64,000 nucleotides of DNA from Schumannella luteola (GTDB taxonomy: Bacteria > Actinomycetota > Actinomycetes > Actinomycetales > Microbacteriaceae). The first letter of the stretch is position 1; each line of letters begins with the position of its first letter. Position numbers and translations under genes: made by a program. The stretch lies in assembly GCF_013408685.1 (NCBI RefSeq), contig NZ_JACBZY010000001.1, positions 2,542,001 through 2,606,000 on the forward strand, given 5' to 3'. A model generated the notes under the pieces. It saw nothing but the letters and a program-made list of their open reading frames with translations. It had not been told where the DNA came from and made no database searches. Shown one piece after another: positions 44,457-53,187 of this stretch.

Positions 44457-45923
44457 GTGGAGTCCGTGCTGCTGTTCATCCTGGGCGTCGTCATCGTGGC
44501 GCTCGGCGTCGCCATCTCGATCGGGCTCCACGAGTTCGGCCACCTGATCCCGGCGAAGATCTTCGGCGTCAAGGTCGGCCAGTGGATGATCGGCTTCGGC
44601 CCGACGATCTTGTCGCGCAAGGTGGGCGAGACCGAGTACGGCGTGAAGGCGATCCCGCTCGGCGGCTACATCTCGATGGCGGGCATGTACCCGCCGGAGA
44701 AGCCGCGGAAGCGCCGCTGGGGTCGGCGTGAGACCTCGTCGGACGCGCTCGACGCCGAGCTGGCCGCCGAGTCGCTGCTCGCGCCGGGAGCGGTCGAGGA
44801 CGCCGGCATCGGCGCCCGCGCGACGCGGTCGGACGCGGAGGGCGCATCCACCACGGTCCGCAGCTCCACGACCGGGTTCTTCGACACGCTCGTGCAGGAG
44901 GGTGAGAATGCCGGCGACGAGCTCGACCCCGCCGACGCCGATCGGGTCTTCTACAAGCTCTCGCCGTGGAAGCGCATCATCGTCATGCTCGGCGGTCCGA
45001 CCATGAACCTTCTGATCGGCATCGCCTGCACGGCGATCGTGCTCTGCGGCTTCGGGCTCCCGACCTCGAGCACCACGATCGCCTCGGTGAGCAAGTGCGT
45101 GGTGCCGTCGACCGCGAGCGACACCAGCAGCTGCGACGGCCTGGACCCCTCGCCCGCCGCGGCGGCCGGGTTCAAGCCCGGCGATCGCCTGGTCAGCGTC
45201 AACGGCACCGCGGTGACGAGCTGGGATCAGTCGACCGCGATCATCCGCAAGTCGCTCGGCGACCCGGTCACGGTGGTCGTCGACCGCGACGGCGCGCGCA
45301 AGACCCTGTCGCTGACTCCGATCCCGAACACGGTCGTGGTCGTCGACGACGCCGGGAACCCCGTCAAGAACGCCGACGGCTCGTACAAGACCGAGACGGT
45401 CGGCTTCATCGGCATCGTGTCCCAGCAGCAGCAGGAGGCGCAGTCGCCGGCGACGGTGCTGCCGTACGTCTGGCACAACGTGACCGCGGTCGGCAACGTC
45501 ATCCTCAACTTCCCCGACCGCATCGTCGGCGTCGCGAAGGCGGCCTTCGGCGGGGGAGAACGCGACGCGAACGGCCCGATCGGGCTGATCGGCGTCGGCC
45601 GCATCGCCGGCGAGATCTCGTCGAGCGACCAGACCCCGGTCGCGGCCCGCGCGCAGAGCCTGATCAGCCTGATCGGCGGCGTCAACATCGCCCTCTTCGT
45701 CTTCAACCTGATCCCGCTGCTGCCGCTCGACGGCGGCCACGTGCTCGGCGCGATCTGGGAGTCGCTGCGCCGGCGCGTCGCGAAGCTGTTCAAGCGTCCC
45801 GACCCGGGTCCCTTCGACCTGTCGCGGCTCATCCCGCTGACGATGGTGATCGTCGTGGTCCTCGGCGCGACGAGCCTGCTGCTCATGTACGCCGACATCG
45901 TCAACCCGGTGAAGCTGTCCTGA
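44457..45923 (+). CDS. rseP: RIP-type site-2 membrane metalloprotease (M50, RseP/Rip1)
   Basis: A 488-residue intramembrane zinc protease. The HEFGH motif (H25, H29) lies in the first helix and the third zinc ligand in [12 protein letters not shown] near residue 423. A PDZ domain is at about 215-290 ([15 protein letters not shown]). Between helix 1 and the PDZ domain there is an unusually long hydrophilic insert (about residues 80-165), rich in Arg, Ala and Ser. The enzyme cleaves membrane-bound anti-sigma factors and other substrates. GTG start. Confidence 0.95.
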   Translation: MESVLLFILGVVIVALGVAISIGLHEFGHLIPAKIFGVKVGQWMIGFGPTILSRKVGETEYGVKAIPLGGYISMAGMYPPEKPRKRRWGRRETSSDALDAELAAESLLAPGAVEDAGIGARATRSDAEGASTTVRSSTTGFFDTLVQEGENAGDELDPADADRVFYKLSPWKRIIVMLGGPTMNLLIGIACTAIVLCGFGLPTSSTTIASVSKCVVPSTASDTSSCDGLDPSPAAAAGFKPGDRLVSVNGTAVTSWDQSTAIIRKSLGDPVTVVVDRDGARKTLSLTPIPNTVVVVDDAGNPVKNADGSYKTETVGFIGIVSQQQQEAQSPATVLPYVWHNVTAVGNVILNFPDRIVGVAKAAFGGGERDANGPIGLIGVGRIAGEISSSDQTPVAARAQSLISLIGGVNIALFVFNLIPLLPLDGGHVLGAIWESLRRRVAKLFKRPDPGPFDLSRLIPLTMVIVVVLGATSLLLMYADIVNPVKLS

Positions 45924-45968
45924 CGCTGAGCGCCGTGCGCCGTCCAGACAGCCGTCACCTCACCCGCG

Positions 45969-45974
45969 TAACCT
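45969..45974 (+). promoter_or_regulatory. Candidate -10 of leaderless ispG transcript
   Basis: TAACCT is followed by seven bases and the ATG of ispG. No ribosome-binding site is seen. Confidence 0.5.
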
Positions 45975-45981
45975 GACGACC

Positions 45982-47136
45982 ATGCCCGCTCTCAACATCG
46001 GGATGCCGAAACCGGCTCCCGAGGTGCTCGCCCCCCGCCGCAAGTCCCGCCAGATCAAGGTGGGCAAGGTGCTGGTCGGCGGCGACGCCCCCGTCAGCGT
46101 CCAGTCGATGACCACGACGCCGACCACGAACATCAACGCGACGCTGCAGCAGATCGCCGAGCTCACCGCCTCGGGCTGCGACATCGTGCGGGTGGCCTGC
46201 CCGAGCCAGGACGACGCGGATGTGCTGCACATCATCGCGAAGAAGAGCCAGATCCCGGTCATCGCCGACATCCACTTCCAGCCGAAGTACGTCTTCCAGG
46301 CGATCGACGCCGGCTGCGCCGCGGTGCGCGTCAACCCGGGCAACATCCGCAAGTTCGACGACCAGGTCGGCGCGATCGCGAAGGCCGCGAAGGATGCGGG
46401 CGTGAGCCTGCGCATCGGCGTCAACGCCGGCTCGCTCGACCGCCGCCTGCTCGAGAAGTACGGCAAGGCCACGCCGGAGGCGCTCGTCGAGAGCGCGGTC
46501 TGGGAGGCGAGCCTGTTCGAAGAGCACGACTTCCACGACTTCAAGATCTCGGTCAAGCACAACGACCCGATCGTCATGGTGAAGGCCTACCGTCAGCTCG
46601 CCGAGCGCGGCGACTGGCCGCTGCACCTCGGCGTGACCGAGGCGGGCCCGGCGTTCCAGGGCACGATCAAGAGCGCGACCGCCTTCGGCATCCTGCTCAG
46701 CGAGGGCATCGGCGACACGATCCGCGTCTCGCTCTCGGCGCCGCCCGCCGAGGAGGTCAAGGTCGGCCTGCAGATCCTGCAGTCGCTCAACCTACGCGAG
46801 CGCAAGCTCGAGATCGTCTCCTGCCCCTCGTGCGGTCGCGCCCAGGTCGACGTCTACTCGCTCGCCGACAACGTGACCGAGGGGCTCAAGCACGTGACCG
46901 TGCCTCTGCGCGTCGCCGTCATGGGCTGCGTCGTCAACGGACCGGGCGAGGCACGCGAGGCCGACCTCGGCGTCGCCTCGGGCAACGGCAAGGGTCAGAT
47001 CTTCGTCAAGGGCGAGGTCATCAAGACCGTGCCGGAGTCGGAGATCGTCGAGACCCTGATCTTCGAGGCCCAGCGCCTCGCCGACGAGATGGGAGCGGAT
47101 GCTCCGGTCGGCTCGCCGGAGGTCGTCACGTCCTGA
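45982..47136 (+). CDS. ispG: 4-hydroxy-3-methylbut-2-en-1-yl diphosphate synthase (flavodoxin)
   Basis: A 384-residue 4Fe-4S enzyme of the MEP pathway (MEcPP to HMBPP). The TIM-barrel part has [20 protein letters not shown] and RVNPGNI. The iron-sulfur cluster ligands are C281 and C284 (SCPSCGR) and C316 ([11 protein letters not shown]), plus a downstream Glu. Length is normal. The Bat-type cluster separates it from proS, which often lies close to ispG in relatives. Confidence 0.97.
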   Translation: MPALNIGMPKPAPEVLAPRRKSRQIKVGKVLVGGDAPVSVQSMTTTPTTNINATLQQIAELTASGCDIVRVACPSQDDADVLHIIAKKSQIPVIADIHFQPKYVFQAIDAGCAAVRVNPGNIRKFDDQVGAIAKAAKDAGVSLRIGVNAGSLDRRLLEKYGKATPEALVESAVWEASLFEEHDFHDFKISVKHNDPIVMVKAYRQLAERGDWPLHLGVTEAGPAFQGTIKSATAFGILLSEGIGDTIRVSLSAPPAEEVKVGLQILQSLNLRERKLEIVSCPSCGRAQVDVYSLADNVTEGLKHVTVPLRVAVMGCVVNGPGEAREADLGVASGNGKGQIFVKGEVIKTVPESEIVETLIFEAQRLADEMGADAPVGSPEVVTS

Positions 47137-47223
47137 TCCGCCGCGCGGCCCACCGCATGGGCACGCGTCCCCATCGTCAGCCCACACCCGCTCCCGCAGA
47201 ATTCGAGAGAACGTCCGGTCGCC

Positions 47224-47229
47224 TAGGCT
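47224..47229 (+). promoter_or_regulatory. Candidate -10 of the Bat-type operon
   Basis: TAGGCT lies 37 bp before the GTG at 47267. Here, unlike in the leaderless genes, a good ribosome-binding site (GGAGGA) sits in the leader. Confidence 0.45.
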
Positions 47230-47266
47230 CGACTGGACACCTGCCGCCCCTCCCGGAGGAAGATCA

Positions 47267-48649
47267 GTGACCGACCCCGCACCGCAGAGCCCCGCACCGC
47301 AGCCGAACACCGGCTGGTCGGCGCCCGGTCACCCCGTCGCGCCGGGCGGCCAGCCGGCGCAGCCCGCTCAGGCTCCGCAGCCCGGGCACGCCGCTCCCGC
47401 AGGCCAGCCGGCTCCTGCAGGCCAGCCGGCGCCCGCCGGTCAGCCCGCCCCGGCTCCCGCAGCCGCACCGGCGGCGGCTCCCGCAGCTGCTCCGGCGGCT
47501 GCTCCCGCGGCTGCTCCCGCGGCCCCGGCGCCGGTCGGCCAGCCGGTGCAGCAGCAGGTGCCCATCCGCCACGACGGCACCGAGCCCGGCTTCGGGCCCA
47601 CCCCGACGCCGACCGCGGCGAGCGAGGCTGCCGCGGCAGCCGCGGCGCCACGCGTCTCCGAGGTGCAGCTGACCGACGCCGACCTGCAGCGCTCCGCCCG
47701 CATCGTGCAGCGGATGTCGGCGGCCTTCGCCCGCAAGGTCGTCGGCCAGCAGGCCCTGCGCACGAGCATCATGACCGCGCTGGTCGCGGGCGGGCACATC
47801 CTGCTCGAGAGCGTCCCCGGTCTCGCCAAGTCGACCGCGGCCGGCACGCTCGCGACGGCCGTGCAGGCGGAGTTCCGCCGCATCCAGTGCACGCCCGACC
47901 TGCTGCCCAGCGACATCCTCGGCACCCAGATCTACGACGCGCCGAACTCGCGCTTCGTCACCCAGCTCGGCCCGGTGCACGCCAACATCGTGCTGCTCGA
48001 CGAGATCAACCGCTCGAGCGCGAAGACGCAGAGCGCGATGCTCGAGGCGATGCAGGAGCGTCAGACCTCGATCGGCGGCACGATCTACCCGTTGCCCGAG
48101 CCCTTCCTGGTCATCGCGACGCAGAACCCGATCGAGCAGGAGGGCACGTACCTGCTGCCCGAGGCGCAGCTCGACCGCTTCCTGCTCAAGGAGGTGCTCG
48201 ACTACCCGAACCCGGCCGACGAGTTCGAGATCCTGCGCCGCATCGACAGCGGCGTCTTCGACCGCGACGACCACGACCCGGATCCGCTGACGCTCGACGA
48301 CGTGCGCTTCATCCAGCAGGCCGGACAGAAGGTCTTCGTCGCCGACCAGGTGCGTCAGTACCTGATCGCCATCGTGCAGGCGACCCGCAACCCCGCCTCG
48401 GTCATCAACGCCGACTGGGCCCGCCTGGTCGACTACGGCGCGAGCCCCCGTGCCTCGATCGCCTTCCTGCAGGCCGCCCGTGCGCTGGCCCTGCTGCAGG
48501 GCCGCGGCTACGTCATCCCCGAAGACGTCAAGCAGCTCTCGCGCCGCGTGCTCGGCCACCGCGTCGTGCTGACCTTCGAGGCGGATGCCCTCGAGGTCAC
48601 GTCGTGGCAGATCATCGACGCGATCGTGGCCGCGATCCCGACCCCGTAA
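47267..48649 (+). CDS. MoxR-family AAA+ ATPase (second copy) with Pro/Ala-rich N-terminal extension
   Basis: A 460-residue ATPase. The first 128 residues are disordered, composed of Pro, Ala, Gln and Gly with repeats of GQPAPA and PAAA. The MoxR core follows: Walker A ESVPGLAKSTAAG near 184, Walker B VLLDEINRSSAKTQSAMLEAMQE, FLVIATQNPIEQEGTYLLPEAQ and a lid domain. The GTG start has GGAGGA six bases upstream. It heads a six-gene cluster (MoxR, DUF58, small membrane protein, VWA, VWA, TPR-like) resembling the Bat operon. Confidence 0.94.
   Translation: MTDPAPQSPAPQPNTGWSAPGHPVAPGGQPAQPAQAPQPGHAAPAGQPAPAGQPAPAGQPAPAPAAAPAAAPAAAPAAAPAAAPAAPAPVGQPVQQQVPIRHDGTEPGFGPTPTPTAASEAAAAAAAPRVSEVQLTDADLQRSARIVQRMSAAFARKVVGQQALRTSIMTALVAGGHILLESVPGLAKSTAAGTLATAVQAEFRRIQCTPDLLPSDILGTQIYDAPNSRFVTQLGPVHANIVLLDEINRSSAKTQSAMLEAMQERQTSIGGTIYPLPEPFLVIATQNPIEQEGTYLLPEAQLDRFLLKEVLDYPNPADEFEILRRIDSGVFDRDDHDPDPLTLDDVRFIQQAGQKVFVADQVRQYLIAIVQATRNPASVINADWARLVDYGASPRASIAFLQAARALALLQGRGYVIPEDVKQLSRRVLGHRVVLTFEADALEVTSWQIIDAIVAAIPTP
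47390..47545 (+). repeat. Coding low-complexity Pro/Ala repeat in the second moxR
   Basis: Tandem codon repeats encoding GQPAPA (four or five copies) then PAAA (five copies). Slippage-prone and likely variable between strains. Confidence 0.7.
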
Positions 48650-48654
48650 GCGGC

Positions 48655-49542
48655 ATGGCCTCCCTGCTCCCGCGCGTCAAGTCGCGGCTGTTCATCCACG
48701 CCAACCGACGCACCACGAACCTGCTCGACGGCGCGTACGCCTCGCTGCACGTCGGTCGCAGTCTCGACTTCGACGACCTGCGCGTCTACGTGCCCGGCGA
48801 CCAGGTCGAGGACATCGACTGGAAGGCGACCGCCCGCACCGGGCAGCCGCTCGTGAAGCGCTACCTGCAGACGCGGCGTCAGGATGTGCTCTTCCTCGTC
48901 GACACCGGGCGGGGGATGGCGGCGGTCGCCGAGGGCGGCGAGGCCAAGCGCGACCTCGCGATCGACATCGTCGGCGTGCTCGGCTTCCTCGCCCTGAAGC
49001 ACGGCGACTCGGTCGGCATGATCACGCATGCCGACGGGCGCGTGCGGGTGCGTCCGCCGAAGTCGACCGAGGGCTACCTCGAATCGCTGCTGCGCGGCAT
49101 CCGCGACGAGACGACGCTCGACGGCGAGCAGAGCGACATCACCGAGCTGCTGCGCCACGTCGCGCGGGTGCTGCGCAACCGCGGCATCCTCGTGGTCGTC
49201 GCCGACGACCTGATGCCGCCCGACGACCTCGACGACACGCTCAAGGCTCTCGGCGTGCGCCACGAGCTGCTGTGGATCACCGTCGCCGACCTCGATCTGA
49301 TCTCCGGCGACGGCAGCCGTCGTCAGATCGTCGGCGTCGAAGACGATCAGCTCATCCCGACGATCTTCCGCTCCGACCGCAAGCTGCGCCGCCTCTACGC
49401 CGAGGCCGCGACGTGGCGCATCGACTCGCAGCGCACCTTCTTCACCCGGCTCGCCGTCTCGCACGCCCGCGTCGGCAGCATCGACGCGGTCGTTCCGACG
49501 CTGCTCAACCTGCTGAGGAGGCGCTCCCGTGCCGGCATCTGA
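48655..49542 (+). CDS. DUF58 protein (second copy, soluble)
   Basis: A 295-residue cytoplasmic protein. DUF58 signature: SLDFDDLRVYVPGDQVEDIDWKA followed by VKRYLQTRRQDVLFLVDTG, which continues into a VWA-like fold whose metal site is degenerate (DTGRGM). No membrane helix, in contrast to the first copy at 26038-27453. Starts six bases after the moxR stop. Confidence 0.92.
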   Translation: MASLLPRVKSRLFIHANRRTTNLLDGAYASLHVGRSLDFDDLRVYVPGDQVEDIDWKATARTGQPLVKRYLQTRRQDVLFLVDTGRGMAAVAEGGEAKRDLAIDIVGVLGFLALKHGDSVGMITHADGRVRVRPPKSTEGYLESLLRGIRDETTLDGEQSDITELLRHVARVLRNRGILVVVADDLMPPDDLDDTLKALGVRHELLWITVADLDLISGDGSRRQIVGVEDDQLIPTIFRSDRKLRRLYAEAATWRIDSQRTFFTRLAVSHARVGSIDAVVPTLLNLLRRRSRAGI

Positions 49543-49581
49543 GCGTCGTGGCGTCGCGGACTCCGGGGGAGGTGCGCGGTC

Positions 49582-50064
49582 ATGAACGACCCCGTCGACC
49601 CGTACTTCCCGCCCCAGGTCTACGACTGGTTCTGGTGGATCATCCTGCCGGTCTTCCTGCTGCTGCTGGCGGCCTGGATCATCCTGTCGCGCGTGATCGC
49701 GAAGCGCGCCGCGCGCCCCGTCGAGGCGCCGCCGGCCCCGGTGATCAAGCGCTACGTGCCCCCGCCGGACGCGGGCCCGAAGGCCTTCGCGCGCATCGAC
49801 CGCGTGCGTCGGCAGTTCGAGGCCGGCGACATCGACACCCGCGACGCGCACATCGAGCTCAGTGAGATCGTGCGCGACTTCGGCTACCAGCGCACCGGCA
49901 TCGACGCGCGCAGCATGACCCTCGAGGAGCTGCGCGAGAGCCGGCTGGTGCCGATCGCCGACGCCGTCTCGGGCTGGTACCCGATCGCGTTCGCGCCCGA
50001 TGCCGACGAGGACATCGGACCGGCGCTCGATTCCGCGAGAGGAGTGGTGCAGGCATGGAGCTAG
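49582..50064 (+). CDS. Small single-pass membrane protein of the Bat-type cluster
   Basis: A 160-residue protein with one N-terminal hydrophobic helix (about 15-37, WFWWIILPVFLLLLAAWII) and a soluble domain with a helical core (FARIDRVRRQFEAGDI, HIELSEIVRDFGYQRTG). I do not recognise a named family with certainty. Position and topology correspond to the DUF4381-like gene between the DUF58 and VWA genes in other Bat operons. Its end overlaps the next gene by ten bases. Confidence 0.75.
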   Translation: MNDPVDPYFPPQVYDWFWWIILPVFLLLLAAWIILSRVIAKRAARPVEAPPAPVIKRYVPPPDAGPKAFARIDRVRRQFEAGDIDTRDAHIELSEIVRDFGYQRTGIDARSMTLEELRESRLVPIADAVSGWYPIAFAPDADEDIGPALDSARGVVQAWS

Positions 50065-51071
50065 TCTTCGGCTGGATGCCGTTCGCCCTGCTGGGGCTCG
50101 TGGTCGCCGGCTTCGCGGTCTACCTGATCGTGTCGCGCGGCCGTCGCCGTCGTAGCGACACGACCGTCCTGGCCGCCGCCCACGTCGAGCGTCTGTTCGC
50201 CCTGCCCGAGTACCGCAGGGCGTATCGCCGCGGCCGCGTGCTGTTCGCGGGGCTCATCGCGGTGAGTCTCTTCGCGCTCAGCGGTCTCGCCATCGTCGCC
50301 GCGCGTCCGGTCACCACCGACGTGGTCACCACCGAGACCGCGAATCGCGACATCGTGCTCTGCCTCGACGTCTCCGGGTCGATGCTCGGCGACGACGCCG
50401 AGGTGCTCGACCAGTTCCGCACGATCGCGAAGGGCTTCTCGGGTGAGCGCATCTCGCTCGTCATCTGGAACGCCTCCGCCGTGCAGGTCTTCCCGCTCAC
50501 CGACGACTACAGCTACGTCGACGAGCAGCTGAAGACGGTGGCGGATGCGGCGGCCGAGGCCGATCGCCTCGGCTACTACCCGGACCCGCAGGAGGGCAGC
50601 TTCGATCTGTTGAGCGGCACCCTGCTCGGCAGCGGCTCGTCGCTCATCGGCGACGGTCTGGCCAGCTGCGTGCTGCGCTTCGACAACACCGACTCGGAGC
50701 GCTCGCGCACGGTGCTGCTCGCGACCGACAACGAGCTCTACGGCGAGCCGCTCGTCACGCTCGACGAGGCGTCGAGGTTCGCGCAGGAGCGCAAGGTGCG
50801 GGTCTACGCGCTGACGCCGTCGTTCCTCGGCATCTCCACGCCGGAGAAGCGCGAGCTCGAGCAGGAGTCGGAGGCCACCGGCGGCAAGCTGTTCGGCCTC
50901 GACGACGCCCGCGCGGCCGATGAGATCGTCAAGCGCGTGCTCGCCGATCAGGCGTCGAAGCTCAAGGGCACGCCGCGCCTGGTCATCACCGACGAGCCGG
51001 GCGGCGCCCTCGTGGTCGGCATCCTCGCGGTCTGGCTTGTCGCCTTCATCGGATGGAGGATGCGCACGTGA
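50055..51071 (+). CDS. VWA domain membrane protein (BatA-like)
   Basis: A 338-residue protein: N-terminal helix (about 7-27), a second helix at about 60-80, then an extracytoplasmic von Willebrand A domain with an intact MIDAS motif DVSGSM, and a C-terminal helix (about 315-333). This topology is that of BatA/BatB proteins. VWA domains bind partners through a divalent metal, and MoxR ATPases are thought to remodel them. Confidence 0.92.
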   Translation: MELVFGWMPFALLGLVVAGFAVYLIVSRGRRRRSDTTVLAAAHVERLFALPEYRRAYRRGRVLFAGLIAVSLFALSGLAIVAARPVTTDVVTTETANRDIVLCLDVSGSMLGDDAEVLDQFRTIAKGFSGERISLVIWNASAVQVFPLTDDYSYVDEQLKTVADAAAEADRLGYYPDPQEGSFDLLSGTLLGSGSSLIGDGLASCVLRFDNTDSERSRTVLLATDNELYGEPLVTLDEASRFAQERKVRVYALTPSFLGISTPEKRELEQESEATGGKLFGLDDARAADEIVKRVLADQASKLKGTPRLVITDEPGGALVVGILAVWLVAFIGWRMRT

Positions 51072-52150
51072 TCTTCGACCCGGTCATCAGCATCGGCTGG
51101 ATCGTCGTCCTGCTGATCCCGCCGCTCGTCTTCACGGTCTGGCAGATCGTGCGGGCCGGGGGGATGCGCTCGCGCATCTCGCCGATCCGGCGCCTCGTCG
51201 CGGTGCTCCTGCTCGGCGTCGCCGCGCTCGGACCGGCGATCCCCGGCGGCACGACGAAGGAGATCCGCTCCGACGTCGACGTGTTCATCGTCATGGACAC
51301 CACGACGAGCTCCAACGCCGAGGACTACGGCGACGGGCGCACCCGTCTCGACCTGATGAAGCAGGACCTGCGGTCGGTCGTCGAGCAGTACGGCGGCGCG
51401 CGCTACAGCCTGATCACCTTCGACAGCGCCGCGCAGGTGCGGGTTCCGCTCATCGCCGATCCGGATGCGCTGCTCTCCCTCGCCGACACCCTGCAGGTCG
51501 AGATCACCGACTACTCGCAGGGCTCGACGCCCTACCAGGCGAACGATCTGCTCGCGGAGCGCCTGCAGTCCTCGCGCAAGGAGCACGCCTCACGGGTGCG
51601 CGTCGTGGTCTACATGGGCGACGGCGAGCAGACGGCGACGGTCGACGGGGCTCAGAGCTTCTCGGCTGCGAAGGGGCTCTTCGACGCCGGCGCCGTGCTC
51701 GGCTACGGCACGGCGCAGGGCGGCCCGATGCGCGAGAACAACCCCGAGATCTTCGTCGACGACCAGTACGACGAGCTCTACAGCGACCCCAACGCGCCCC
51801 CGTCGACCCCGCCGCAGCCGGACCCCTCGGCGAGCCCGACCGAGCCGCCGTACCTGGTCGATCCCACGACCGGCCAGCCCGCGATCTCGAAGATCGACGA
51901 GACCGTGCTGAAGAAGATCGCCTCCGACCTCGGAGTCGGGTACCAGCATCGTGCGCCAGGCTCATCGCCGACGCTGCCCGATGTGGGCAATCGCCTCGGC
52001 GAGCAGGTCGAGGTGAAGAAGCTGTCGATCGCCGAGCGCCTGTACTGGGTCCCCGCGATCGCGGCGTTCCTGCTGCTGGCGTGGGAGCTCTTCATCGGCT
52101 GGCGTCAGCTGTCGGAGCTCCGCACCGCGAAGCCGAAGAAGGTGAACTGA
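51068..52150 (+). CDS. VWA domain membrane protein (BatB-like)
   Basis: A 360-residue protein with helices at about 8-28 and 42-62, a VWA domain with MIDAS-like DTTTS, a Pro-rich loop and a C-terminal helix (about 325-345). GTG 51068 is the start: GGAGGA sits seven bases upstream and the codon overlaps the previous stop (GTGA). The ATG at 51053, five codons upstream, lacks a ribosome-binding site. Pairs with the preceding VWA protein. Confidence 0.92.
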   Translation: MIFDPVISIGWIVVLLIPPLVFTVWQIVRAGGMRSRISPIRRLVAVLLLGVAALGPAIPGGTTKEIRSDVDVFIVMDTTTSSNAEDYGDGRTRLDLMKQDLRSVVEQYGGARYSLITFDSAAQVRVPLIADPDALLSLADTLQVEITDYSQGSTPYQANDLLAERLQSSRKEHASRVRVVVYMGDGEQTATVDGAQSFSAAKGLFDAGAVLGYGTAQGGPMRENNPEIFVDDQYDELYSDPNAPPSTPPQPDPSASPTEPPYLVDPTTGQPAISKIDETVLKKIASDLGVGYQHRAPGSSPTLPDVGNRLGEQVEVKKLSIAERLYWVPAIAAFLLLAWELFIGWRQLSELRTAKPKKVN

Positions 52151-52151
52151 G

Positions 52152-53141
52152 ATGAGCGCCACCGCCGAGAAGGACGTCCCGACCGTCGAGGTCGAGGCCG
52201 AGCCGGCCACTGGACCCGGCACGCCGTGGGCGCGGCTGATCGCGCCCTCCGAAGACGCCCGCCGCCTGCGCCGGCGCATGCTCGGCGTCTCGCTGCTGCT
52301 CGTCGTGCCGGTCGGGCTGTTCGCGGTCGGCACCTTCGTCAACGCGATCATCCAGCTCGGGGTGTCGAACTCCTACGACCAGAAGGACTATCGCGCGGCC
52401 GTCAGCTGGGCGCGCTGGGGCGTGAGTCTCAATCCGATCGATCAGTACCTGCCGCACTACAACCTGGGCACCGCCTACGGTCAGGCGGATCTGCTGCCGG
52501 AGTCGAAGAAGGAGCTCGCGACCTCGGTGCAGAACGCCGGCTCGATCGAGCAGTACTGCCCGGCCGTCGCGAACCTCGAGCTCACGACCGAGAAGATCGG
52601 GGATGCCGCGAAGGCCGCCGGGCAGACCGACGACGCGCGCGCCGCCTGGTTCGAGGCCCGCGATCAGTGGCAGATGGCCGTCGACAAGGACTGCGCGGAG
52701 TCGAAGCCCTTCGTGAAGAAGGGCGAGTCGTCGATCGAGCGCCTCAACAAGAAGCTCGAGGAGTCGGGCGGGGCCGACCAGAACCAGGACCCCAATCAGG
52801 ACCCGAGCCAGGATCCGAATCAGGACCCGAGCCAGGGCGGGCAGGGCGGCCAGCCCTCCGGTCAGCCGAGCAGCGGCTCGGGTCAGCCGTCGGACCAGCC
52901 GGGCGGCGGTTCGGGTCAGCCGTCGGGGCAGCCCTCGGGACAGCCGAGCAACGGATCCGGCCAGCCGGGCGACGACTCCGGGGGCGGCGGGTCGAACGGC
53001 AGCGACGACGGCGACTCGAGCAAGACGCTCGGCGACAAGCTCGGGGAGCTGAAGGGCCGCGACGAGCAGGCCGGTCGCAACCGCGACCAGCACGGCGACG
53101 AGAACAGCTCCGGCGGGTCGCGCTCCGACAAGCCCTGGTGA
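52152..53141 (+). CDS. TPR-like membrane protein with low-complexity tail (BatC-like)
   Basis: A 329-residue protein. One membrane helix lies at about residues 44-70, then a helical region with TPR-like pairs ([39 protein letters not shown]) to about 205. The final 120 residues are disordered: alternating NQDPSQDP repeats, GQPSGQPS repeats, then a Gly/Ser/Asp tail ending KPW. TPR proteins close Bat operons. This is the last gene of the cluster, 46 bp before proS. Confidence 0.82.
   Translation: MSATAEKDVPTVEVEAEPATGPGTPWARLIAPSEDARRLRRRMLGVSLLLVVPVGLFAVGTFVNAIIQLGVSNSYDQKDYRAAVSWARWGVSLNPIDQYLPHYNLGTAYGQADLLPESKKELATSVQNAGSIEQYCPAVANLELTTEKIGDAAKAAGQTDDARAAWFEARDQWQMAVDKDCAESKPFVKKGESSIERLNKKLEESGGADQNQDPNQDPSQDPNQDPSQGGQGGQPSGQPSSGSGQPSDQPGGGSGQPSGQPSGQPSNGSGQPGDDSGGGGSNGSDDGDSSKTLGDKLGELKGRDEQAGRNRDQHGDENSSGGSRSDKPW
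52779..52990 (+). repeat. Coding repeats QDPN/QDPS and GQPS
   Basis: Short-unit tandem repeats in the tail of the TPR-like gene. First about four or five copies of a QDP(N/S) unit, then repeated GQPS units. Confidence 0.75.
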
Positions 53142-53174
53142 GCCGTTCCGGCGTGCCGGGAGCCGCGCTCTCGG

Positions 53175-53180
53175 TACGCT
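53175..53180 (+). promoter_or_regulatory. Candidate -10 of proS
   Basis: TACGCT is seven bases before GTG 53188. GGAG at 53181-53184 could still act as a very close ribosome-binding site, so leaderless initiation is not certain here. Confidence 0.45.
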
Positions 53181-53187
53181 GGAGCAC

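Noticed and set aside
47390-47545. Tandem repeat as a possible mobile or regulatory repeat
   Set aside because: It is in frame with the second MoxR gene and encodes a Pro/Ala-rich disordered segment.
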